Shown piece after piece: positions 1 through 5,590 of a stretch of 6,017 nucleotides of DNA. Below the pieces are notes generated by a model that saw only the letters and a program-made list of their open reading frames with translations, searched no databases and was not told where the DNA came from. Source of the DNA: Candidatus Anoxychlamydiales bacterium (GTDB lineage Bacteria > Chlamydiota > Chlamydiia > Chlamydiales > SM23-39). The translations under genes were made by a program, and so were the position numbers. The DNA is taken from positions 1 through 6,017 of the forward strand of contig JAAKFX010000095.1 in the NCBI GenBank assembly GCA_011064865.1. The letters are read 5' to 3'. The stretch's first letter is position 1, and each line of letters begins with the position of its first letter.

Positions 1-129
1 CGTTCCAGGTTGTACTGCAATTTCGTTTGAAGTTTGGGCAGCTACCGCGTTAGTTGTGAAAGCGTGCTGCGCCCAAGGCGAATTCTCCTCCCAATTTACG
101 GGAAGAACGCAAAGCACCTGCACGGTCAT
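1..129 (-). CDS. Unidentified GC-rich reading frame, cut by the left edge
   Basis: On the minus strand an ATG at 127-129, directly followed by open frame to the window edge, gives 43 residues beginning MTVQVLCVLPVNWEENSPWA. A TAA lies two codons upstream in frame, so this is the only ATG start available. I do not recognise the protein, and no Shine-Dalgarno sequence precedes the ATG. The stretch is about 52% GC, while the rest of the window is near 30%, so it has a different origin from its surroundings or is a structured RNA. A competing plus-strand frame (from base 2, closed by TAG at 134-136) is also open, so coding is not proven. The neighbour to the right is a truncated epimerase, and the composition change falls between the two. 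It could be part of a mobile element, host or foreign DNA, or an assembly chimera. Confidence 0.25.
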   Translation of the reverse strand, partial: MTVQVLCVLPVNWEENSPWAQHAFTTNAVAAQTSNEIAVQPGT

Positions 130-139
130 AGGTTAGTAC

Positions 140-154
140 TTGACAGCCAGTCAA
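140..154. repeat. Short inverted repeat near the composition break
   Basis: TTGAC and GTCAA form perfect 5-bp arms around the spacer AGCCA. The repeat lies 10 bases upstream of the minus-strand ATG at 127-129, and near the point where GC content falls from about 52% to under 30%. It could be a small operator or part of a mobile-element end. Arms of 5 bp are short enough to arise by chance. Confidence 0.3.
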
Positions 155-166
155 TTGTAAATATAT

Positions 167-202
167 ACTAAACTAGGCAATAGAAATGTTGTCTAGTTTA
201 GT
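167..202. repeat. 10-bp perfect inverted repeat across the junction
   Basis: ACTAAACTAG (167-176) and CTAGTTTAGT (193-202) are exact reverse complements separated by 16 bases. The right arm lies inside the first codons of the truncated epimerase, and the left arm lies in the sequence that replaces its missing N-terminus. The repeat therefore brackets the point where homology to the enzyme begins. It may be a recombination or template-switch scar, or a hairpin. No insertion-sequence end or target duplication can be recognised. Confidence 0.6.
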
Positions 203-539
203 TGTTTATGGAGATGGCAATCAAACAAGATCTTTTTGCTATGTTGATGATTTAATTGATGGATTTTTAAAACTTATGAATTCTGATGATAAAATAGTTG
301 GACCTATTAACTTAGGAAATCCTATAGAATTTACAATTCTAGAGCTTGCAACACTTGTTATAAAATTAACTAAATCTCCATCTAAAATTATATTTAAAGA
401 TCTTCCATTAGATGATCCTAAACAAAGAAGACCAGATATCTCAAAAGCTAATAAGCTCTTAGGTTGGCATCCCAAAGTAAATTTAGAAGATGGCCTTATC
501 AAAACTATCGATTATTTTGAAAAAATAATAAAAAAATAG
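186..539 (+). pseudogene. C-terminal fragment of UDP-glucuronate decarboxylase-like epimerase
   Basis: The 117-residue product matches the C-terminal third of extended short-chain dehydrogenases of the UDP-glucuronate decarboxylase (UXS) type. Clear family signatures are [20 protein letters not shown] (residues 7-26), the NLGNP block near 42-46, the DDPKQRRPD block near 76-84, and [13 protein letters not shown] near 91-103. Full-length enzymes have about 310-340 residues and convert UDP-glucuronate to UDP-xylose in the cytoplasm using NAD. The Rossmann GxxGxxG motif and the catalytic YxxxK lie in the first 200 residues, which are absent here, so the product cannot be active as it stands. A TAG four codons before the ATG (174-176) closes the frame, and no Shine-Dalgarno is seen. 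Homology starts about at the fourth residue, beside a composition break and an inverted repeat. It is either a true pseudogene left by a rearrangement or the intact 3' end of a gene whose 5' part was lost to a mis-join. Confidence 0.75.
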
Positions 540-560
540 CATCAAAAATATTTTTTCAAA
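516..560. repeat. 12-bp inverted repeat over the epimerase stop codon
   Basis: TTTGAAAAAATA (516-527) and TATTTTTTCAAA (549-560) are exact reverse complements around a 21-base spacer that contains the stop codon (537-539). It could form a hairpin ending the epimerase transcript, but no U-run follows and the stem has one G-C pair. In sequence this AT-rich, chance is a real alternative. Confidence 0.35.
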
Positions 561-666
561 TCTTGACTATTCTGCAATAGCGTGCAAAAAAGCCAGGTAT
601 ATAAATTTTATTTTAGTAATTAAGCAATTGTATATAAGTTATTTAAGTTAATTTGGTAAAATCATT

Positions 667-686
667 AAAAAAGATCGAAGATTTTT
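667..686 (-). terminator. Weak candidate terminator after the barrel gene
   Basis: A small hairpin (arms 680-686 and 670-676, three-base loop) overlaps the stop codon of the minus-strand barrel gene. On that strand it runs into six U residues (672-667). One A/C mismatch interrupts the 7-bp stem on the minus strand, while on the plus strand the same position is a G-U wobble followed by U residues. It could therefore also stop transcripts from the left. The stem is mostly A-T, so its strength is doubtful. Confidence 0.3.
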
Positions 687-1761
687 AAAAAGTATAGGTT
701 AGAGTGACAATTCCAGTTGCAAAATCTGAGGTATTTCTACCCCAAACAGAGAACCATGCGCCTCCTATTAGAGCTAGATTTTGAGAAAAGTTATACTCTA
801 AAGCTGGAGCTAAACTTAAAACATCTCTTGATCTAGAGCCCACAGGAGCTATAGTGCCGAGCTCAGTAAGTCCATTTATTCCTTTAAAAGTAGATATATT
901 TTGATATTCATAAGCTACATCTAATGCAATAACTAGTTTTTGATAAACGCTAAATTCCCAACCAAAACTTAAGAAAAATGCGTTTCCAACATCTACTTTT
1001 CCTTTTGTTCCAAATCCACCGCCATAGCTATTAAAACCAGAGACGCTAACTTTAGTTGGTATGATATAATTAAATGAGAATCTCAAATTCATTGGATGAG
1101 TGAGCCAATACCAAATTACTTTAGAAGTAGTTAAAGATAAAGTTGTTTGATATGCTCCAGCTCCTGTAGATTCAACAGCTGCTTTAATTGGATCAAATTT
1201 TTGATATCTGCCTGTTGGAAAAATTTCTGATATAGAAAATTTTATGCCAGGAAGGAAAGGTGTCTCTTTTATAATACCAATATCTAAAACAACTTCTGTG
1301 TCACCAAAATGTTTTGAAGATTTACCTGCTTGTTTTTGATGCACCCAATCTATTAAAATTCCAATGTCTACTCTATCTGTTATTCCAACAGCTAAGGCAA
1401 GCTTTGGGTTTACTTGGGTAAAGTTTTTTATAGATTTAGAGTTTCTATTCTCATCAAATGCGGCATAGTTAACAGTTACATATAGATAGGGCTGAACATT
1501 TACAAGGCCTTGTGGCAGAGTTGCTCCAGATCCTGTAATTAGAGGACCTCCATACCAAGGGTTAAACATCTTTTTAGCAATTTCAAAATCTTTTTCTGCT
1601 TGTGTAAGCTCTTCTTGTACAACTTCTAAAGATGGAACAGGTTCTCCAGGCTTTGGCTCTGGCACCTGAGCTATCTCATATCCAAAAATGTTAATAGATA
1701 GTAATAAAAAGAGAGTGAGTAGTTTTATCTGCATAATAGAATATATATATTTTTTATTCAT
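685..1761 (-). CDS. Outer-membrane beta-barrel protein (MetA-pathway/porin-like)
   Basis: This 358-residue protein is probably exported and inserted in the outer membrane. Residues 1-27 form a signal peptide (basic MNKK, then a hydrophobic core near 13-26), with cleavage likely after G27 or A31. Next come a proline-rich stretch (34-43, PEPKPGEPVP), a charged helix (about 44-65) and a long region of alternating beta strands (about 66-358) ending in TLTYTF. A terminal phenylalanine is typical of proteins folded by the BAM complex. The block NPWYGGPLITGSGATLPQG (67-85) followed by VNVQPYLY resembles barrel proteins of Legionella and other intracellular bacteria that are often assigned to the 'MetA-pathway of phenol degradation' family. 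That family name says little about substrate, and I infer only a pore or structural role. There are no cysteines, unlike chlamydial MOMP. The ATG at 1761 is the first after an in-frame TGA, and M10 (1734) is an alternative start that keeps the signal peptide. Neither has a Shine-Dalgarno. Confidence 0.8.
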   Translation of the reverse strand: MNKKYIYSIMQIKLLTLFLLLSINIFGYEIAQVPEPKPGEPVPSLEVVQEELTQAEKDFEIAKKMFNPWYGGPLITGSGATLPQGLVNVQPYLYVTVNYAAFDENRNSKSIKNFTQVNPKLALAVGITDRVDIGILIDWVHQKQAGKSSKHFGDTEVVLDIGIIKETPFLPGIKFSISEIFPTGRYQKFDPIKAAVESTGAGAYQTTLSLTTSKVIWYWLTHPMNLRFSFNYIIPTKVSVSGFNSYGGGFGTKGKVDVGNAFFLSFGWEFSVYQKLVIALDVAYEYQNISTFKGINGLTELGTIAPVGSRSRDVLSLAPALEYNFSQNLALIGGAWFSVWGRNTSDFATGIVTLTYTF

Positions 1762-1762
1762 T

Positions 1763-1789
1763 TTGCATTTTATTCATTTTTTGTATAAA
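1763..1789 (+). promoter_or_regulatory. Candidate promoter for the 110-residue gene
   Basis: TTGCAT (1763-1768) and TATAAA (1784-1789) resemble -35 and -10 boxes with a 15-bp spacer, which is short. Transcription would begin near 1796, about 20 bases before the start codon. The intergenic gap is only 53 bp, so the -35 box abuts the start codon of the divergent barrel gene, and the two promoters must overlap. Confidence 0.35.
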
Positions 1790-1804
1790 GAAAAAAAGGT
1801 AATG

Positions 1805-1810
1805 AAGGAG
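1805..1810 (+). promoter_or_regulatory. Strong Shine-Dalgarno site
   Basis: AAGGAG lies 4 bases before the ATG at 1815. It is the best ribosome-binding site in the window and fixes the start of the small helical protein. Its strength suggests the protein is made in quantity, whereas the other complete genes here show no such site. Confidence 0.8.
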
Positions 1811-1814
1811 TATT

Positions 1815-2147
1815 ATGAGTGATGTTAGCCCTACGGGTTCAATTTCTCCTGAAAATTATAAAGCTTATAGAAAAGATTTTGCTAAAAGTGCAGATCTAAT
1901 GCAAAAATCCCTTGAGATGTACAACAAAACCTCTGAATATAATAAAAAAGAGCAGCTGAAAAAAACTATGAATGAAGCAATGACAATTATGAATCAAATC
2001 GTAAAAGTAGCTTTGAAAAAAAATGAGCAATCAATGGAGAAAAAGCTTGTTAAAGATTATGACACATATATAAACAGTGCAAATGCTAAAAATTATAAAG
2101 CTGTAAGAGCGGATTTAGATGATCTTCAAGACTCTGTTAAAAGCTAA
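1815..2147 (+). CDS. Small helical protein of unknown function, 110 residues
   Basis: I do not recognise this protein. It is lysine-rich (18 Lys) with many acidic residues, and has no cysteine or tryptophan, no signal peptide and no membrane segment. Residues from about 12 to 108 look almost wholly alpha-helical, with heptad-like stretches such as LKKTMNEAMTIMNQIVKVALKK split here for length: roughly 48-69. The motif NYKAxRxD(F/L) occurs near both ends (14-22 and 93-101), so the chain may be a helical hairpin with matching ends, or an old duplication. The strong Shine-Dalgarno at 1805-1810 and the clean ATG support real expression. It is divergent from the barrel gene and converges on the PBP2 gene, overlapping its 3' end by 11 bp. 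A structural, chaperone-like or secreted role is possible, but nothing in the sequence decides between them. Confidence 0.75.
   Translation: MSDVSPTGSISPENYKAYRKDFAKSADLMQKSLEMYNKTSEYNKKEQLKKTMNEAMTIMNQIVKVALKKNEQSMEKKLVKDYDTYINSANAKNYKAVRADLDDLQDSVKS
1852..2102 (+). repeat. 14-base direct repeat inside the small helical gene
   Basis: AAAATTATAAAGCT occurs at 1852-1865 and again at 2089-2102, in the same reading phase. It encodes the NYKA of the repeated NYKAxRxD motif. Between the copies the sequence is unrelated. The exact identity at the DNA level goes beyond what the protein match requires. Confidence 0.6.
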
Positions 2148-5100
2148 CAGCAGAATCTAGATTTTTTTCTTTTAACTCTTTATATTTTTTAATGATTTGA
2201 AAAGCTATAGGTGCCGCTTCTTTTCCGCCAGATCCAAAGTTTAATTGTACTACAACTACAAGCTCAGGATGTTGCCAAAGCTGCTTTTTAGAGATGTTTT
2301 TACCAGTTTGTTCAAACGATATTGCTGCAAACCAAATGTTATTATATTTTTGAGCTTTAGATGAGGGATTAATATTTGGATTATACATAAACTCTGCAGT
2401 TGATGTTTTCCCAACAAATTGATGTTTATAGTTTTTATATTCTTCTAATAGTTTTGGGTTTTGTCTTAATTTATTTATAATATTTGCCCTTGCACCTCCA
2501 TGTGCAGACGATACCACTCTATCCATGCCTTCTAAAAGTTTGTCTCTGATTTCATCAGGCATAAAAATTTTGCGCTTTATCTCAGGTTTTTCTTCTACAA
2601 TAAGTTTAGGTTTAAAAATTTCCCCCTTATTTGCAATTGCCGATAACATAGTAGCTGTTTGAATCGGTGTAACGATTAAAGAGTGTTGTCCTATTGCAAA
2701 AGAATATAAAGAGGTTTTGTTAAAAACGATATCTTCAGGTAGATTGCCTGAGCTCTCATTTATTAAATCAATACCCGTTTTTTGTCCTATGTTAAAATCT
2801 TTTGCTGCATCTATTAAATCATAGGGATTTTTTACAAAATCTGCAGCTAGTATTGAAAAATAGGGATTTGAAGAGTTTTCAATAGCTTGCACTAAATCAA
2901 TTTTTCCAATACCTGTGTGAGAGCTTCTCGGCAGTCTTCCTTGTTTATATATCCGAGGATATGCTTTTCCTAAAAGTGATTTGCCAACTACTATAGATCC
3001 TCCTTTTTTTACTTTTGAATCCCAATATATATCATCGATCATAGTCAATGGATTTATAGCATTTAAACTTTTATTATTTTCAGTTAAATAACTATATCTC
3101 TCTTTCAAAGCGCTATAAGCTACTAATAATTTGAAAATGGATCCAGGAGGTGATGAGTTTGAAATAATGAAAGATTTTGAAAAGCCAAATCCATGGATAG
3201 GATAAAAACTCTTAGCTAGATCTAACTCTGTTTTTTTATCAAATGTTTTTTGAACTTTTGCATAATCATATAAAAGCTCTCTATCTAGCTCATGAAAAGA
3301 TCTTATTGTTTTAACAAAACTAAAAACGTTGAGACTATTTATATTGTTTAAAATGCTATTTATTATATCGAGGTCATTTTCGAAAATATCTTTTTTTAAA
3401 TCTTTTATAATTGATAAATACGCAGTTAGCTTCACATCATAGACATTTTCATGTAAAAGATAGGTTATAAAAGTTGCAAAGTTTTTTTGCCAAAATTTAT
3501 TAAATTGTTTATTTTCACACTCATCTAAAAGATCAATGTATGGTTTGTGATACCTTTTTTGCTCTTTTTCATACAATCTTTTATCGAATAGATATTTTTT
3601 TTCATTGACCTCCCGCCATTTAGAAAATGATATTTTATGAAAATAGGGTCTCATTAGCATTTTTAGCTCATCTTTTATTCTTAAAATAGCTTTCGAGACT
3701 TTGAAGTAATCTCTTAAAGATATATGAGCTATTTTCTCTATCAGCTCATCTGAAAAAGATGGACTGAAAACAAACATCTTGCAAAGATCTACTGCAAATA
3801 TTTTATCTCTATTATCTACAATGTTAGAGAGATAAAATCTTAAAGACTTTTCAATGGGCTCTACTATAGATTTATGCTTATTTAAATTTTGTAAAATAGT
3901 TGCGTTTGTTTCTAAGTTTTTCTTATCAAAAATAGTATCGAAAAGTGCTTTTACATCCTTTGCTTTTGAAAGATATAATAAAGTTTGAACATTTTCTTGC
4001 AGAAAAATTGCATTTTTTACATTTTGGATTTTATCTAAACTATCCTTGATAGAGCTTTTTTTATCTAAAATTAGCTCTAAAAATATATCATATGTCAGCT
4101 CCTTATCAATAGTTTTCAAACCATCAGATAGGCTCTCTTTTTCAAGGTTTTTTTTGCCATCATATATATCTGCTATATGATCTTTAAGCTCTAGCCATTT
4201 ACTAATATTTTTTTGCTTATCTTGATAGATCTTTTTATTTGATGATAAAATAAAATCGTTAGGATCAAATCTAGGATAAGAGGCAAATGCTAAAATCTCT
4301 CCATTATTTGGATCCATTGCAATGATGCAGCCTCCTTTTATGAAAGGCTCTTTCAAAAGTTCATTTTTTTTGAGTTTTGGGTTATATCTTTTAGAAGAGT
4401 TTTCTCGTGTTTTTTCATCTTCAATCAAAAGGTTTTCTGCAAAAGTTTGAAGTGGCTCTAAAATTGTGAGATTTAATTTAGCTCCCGCTATAGGCTCTTT
4501 TTTTATATTGATCTCTTTTAAAAAATTTCCATTGATATCTACTTCAAATGTTTTTTTCTCATGAAAACCTTTTAGCTTTTCATCAAAAATTCTCTCTATA
4601 GCTGCTTTTCCTACTAAATCTGTTGCACTATAAGAGAGTTTTTTGAGCTCTAATAATCTGTTTTCTACATCTTTTATCGTTTGATATTTTTCTGATTTTA
4701 AGCTCTCTTTATTATCATATCTATCAATTAATCTTTGAAGATATTTGAGCTCGTTCGCAATTTTCAAATATTCGTTTTGGGAGATTCTTCCCATGTAACC
4801 CATCAGATCAGCACAGGTTTTGTGAGCAGGGTAGTACCTCTCCGATGAAATCTCAGCATAAAGCCCCGGCCAATCCCTTTGAAGCATCTTTAATTTGTAG
4901 TATTTTGTCTCAGATATATTTTCTTTAATAACATATGGAATATGACTCAAAATCGAGGCTTTTGAGTGAATCAAATCTTCTACTCTATCAGAGTCTAAAT
5001 CAAGCTCTTTTGCTAAGATCTTTGATAGAGTTTTAATGTAATCTCTTCTAACAAATTTTTTTATTTTTTTGCCATCTGGATCCTTTTCATATCTTATATA

Positions 5101-5364
5101 TGGCAACTGTTTGATGTGAGAGTAGTAAATAGTAGCATTATACTTGATTCTATTTACAGCTAAAGGCTTTCCATGCCTATCACAGATAATGCCTCTATTT
5201 GCTTTTTCAATGATTTCACGTCTTTTCGGCGCTATCGCATCTTTTTGTCTTTGCTCTTTTTGAAAAACTCCTAAATGCCATATTTTAAAAGAAATTATAC
5301 CAAAAACTATTAGAATAACTTTTGAAATAAAAGAGATTTTTTGATATATTGTATTATCTGACAT
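2137..5364 (-). CDS. mrdA: Penicillin-binding protein 2, oversized chlamydial type
   Basis: This is a class B penicillin-binding protein (pbp2/pbpB in chlamydiae). It is an inner-membrane transpeptidase whose domain faces the periplasm and cross-links peptidoglycan stem peptides. A single membrane anchor spans about 11-27. The dimerisation domain opens with RGIICDRHGKPLA (57-69) and runs to about 330. The transpeptidase domain starts near GGCIIAMDPNNGEILAF (344-360), reaches YPRFDPNDF (363-371), is interrupted by about 360 charged, helix-rich residues (372-735), and resumes at SSPPGSIFK. The active serine is S742 in the SIFK motif with K745, the SSN motif is 831-833, and the third motif reads KTS (986-988) instead of KTG. 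The domain closes with FGSGGKEAAP. At 1075 residues it is much longer than E. coli PBP2 (633); from memory, Chlamydiaceae PBP2 is near 1080. The ATG at 5364 leads straight into the anchor and has no visible Shine-Dalgarno. PBP2 normally works with RodA. Confidence 0.93.
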   Translation of the reverse strand: MSDNTIYQKISFISKVILIVFGIISFKIWHLGVFQKEQRQKDAIAPKRREIIEKANRGIICDRHGKPLAVNRIKYNATIYYSHIKQLPYIRYEKDPDGKKIKKFVRRDYIKTLSKILAKELDLDSDRVEDLIHSKASILSHIPYVIKENISETKYYKLKMLQRDWPGLYAEISSERYYPAHKTCADLMGYMGRISQNEYLKIANELKYLQRLIDRYDNKESLKSEKYQTIKDVENRLLELKKLSYSATDLVGKAAIERIFDEKLKGFHEKKTFEVDINGNFLKEINIKKEPIAGAKLNLTILEPLQTFAENLLIEDEKTRENSSKRYNPKLKKNELLKEPFIKGGCIIAMDPNNGEILAFASYPRFDPNDFILSSNKKIYQDKQKNISKWLELKDHIADIYDGKKNLEKESLSDGLKTIDKELTYDIFLELILDKKSSIKDSLDKIQNVKNAIFLQENVQTLLYLSKAKDVKALFDTIFDKKNLETNATILQNLNKHKSIVEPIEKSLRFYLSNIVDNRDKIFAVDLCKMFVFSPSFSDELIEKIAHISLRDYFKVSKAILRIKDELKMLMRPYFHKISFSKWREVNEKKYLFDKRLYEKEQKRYHKPYIDLLDECENKQFNKFWQKNFATFITYLLHENVYDVKLTAYLSIIKDLKKDIFENDLDIINSILNNINSLNVFSFVKTIRSFHELDRELLYDYAKVQKTFDKKTELDLAKSFYPIHGFGFSKSFIISNSSPPGSIFKLLVAYSALKERYSYLTENNKSLNAINPLTMIDDIYWDSKVKKGGSIVVGKSLLGKAYPRIYKQGRLPRSSHTGIGKIDLVQAIENSSNPYFSILAADFVKNPYDLIDAAKDFNIGQKTGIDLINESSGNLPEDIVFNKTSLYSFAIGQHSLIVTPIQTATMLSAIANKGEIFKPKLIVEEKPEIKRKIFMPDEIRDKLLEGMDRVVSSAHGGARANIINKLRQNPKLLEEYKNYKHQFVGKTSTAEFMYNPNINPSSKAQKYNNIWFAAISFEQTGKNISKKQLWQHPELVVVVQLNFGSGGKEAAPIAFQIIKKYKELKEKNLDSAVSF

Positions 5365-5381
5365 ATTAAAATTTAAACTGT

Positions 5382-5411
5382 TTGTTCTTTTGTCAAATAT
5401 GTAACTATAAT
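5382..5411 (+). promoter_or_regulatory. Candidate promoter for tRNA-Gly and rpsB
   Basis: A perfect -10 box TATAAT (5406-5411) follows TTGTTC (5382-5387) with an 18-bp spacer. Transcription would start near 5418, about 73 bases before the tRNA, and could continue into rpsB because no convincing terminator separates them. The region also serves the divergent PBP2 gene. On the minus strand TATTAT (5412-5407) is a possible -10 for it, but its -35 is poor. Confidence 0.45.
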
Positions 5412-5458
5412 ATATTTTTACTTGGAAAAAAATTAAAATTCGAGTAAAAATGTATTAT

Positions 5459-5477
5459 CTAAATTTTTTAAATTTAG
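5459..5477. repeat. AT-rich hairpin upstream of tRNA-Gly
   Basis: CTAAATTT (5459-5466) and AAATTTAG (5470-5477) form a perfect 8-bp stem with a three-base TTT loop, 13 bases before the tRNA. It could be an operator, a processing signal in the tRNA/rpsB leader, or a weak terminator for leader transcripts. Nothing in the sequence tells which. Confidence 0.5.
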
Positions 5478-5490
5478 TAAAAGGTGTAAT

Positions 5491-5561
5491 GCGCCTGTAG
5501 TTCAATGGTAGAACAGTAGCCTTCCAAGCTACATATGTCAGTTCGATTCTGATCAGGCGCT
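5491..5561 (+). tRNA. tRNA-Gly(UCC)
   Basis: All cloverleaf parts fit. The 7-bp acceptor stem is GCGCCTG (5491-5497) with CAGGCGC (5554-5560). The D arm is GTTC/GAAC around AATGGTA. The anticodon stem is GTAGC/GCTAC with loop CTTCCAA, giving anticodon TCC at 5523-5525. There is a four-base variable loop, and a T stem GTCAG/CTGAT (one G-U pair) around TTCGATT. The discriminator base is T (5561), as usual for bacterial tRNA-Gly. The CCA end is not encoded and must be added. It reads GGN glycine codons, chiefly GGA and GGG. rpsB starts 29 bases downstream on the same strand, so the two are probably co-transcribed. Confidence 0.97.
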
Positions 5562-5563
5562 TT

Positions 5564-5579
5564 TTAAATAATTATTTAA
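5564..5579. repeat. 16-bp perfect palindrome between tRNA-Gly and rpsB
   Basis: TTAAATAATTATTTAA is its own reverse complement across all 16 bases. It fills most of the 29-base gap between the tRNA 3' end and rpsB. It contains no G-C pair, so a hairpin would be weak, and no U-run follows. A DNA-binding site or a signal for separating the tRNA from the mRNA are possibilities. Confidence 0.5.
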
Positions 5580-5590
5580 CAAAGGTAAAT

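Noticed and set aside
82..92. AAGGCGAATTC resembling a cloning-vector junction next to an EcoRI site
   Set aside because: The match to the common vector sequence is not exact and the flanks do not continue as vector, so it is probably coincidence.
1..155. GC-rich segment as tmRNA, RNase P, SRP or ribosomal RNA
   Set aside because: I could not match it to the conserved cores of these RNAs that I remember. A covariance search would be needed to decide.
239..502. Minus-strand open frame of 87 codons
   Set aside because: It lies wholly antisense to the well-matched epimerase fragment and shows no family motif.
563..568. TTGACT as a -35 box in the 540-684 gap
   Set aside because: The first TATA-like -10 lies about 30 bp downstream, too far, and there is no plus-strand gene after it.
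2141..2168. Palindrome AATCTAGATT plus T-run as terminator of the small helical gene
   Set aside because: The only possible stem is 3 bp around a CTAG loop, too weak to call, and it lies inside the PBP2 coding sequence.
5391..5396. Perfect TTGACA -35 box on the minus strand upstream of PBP2
   Set aside because: At normal spacing the downstream sequence has no acceptable -10 box, and any later one would put the start site at or within the start codon.
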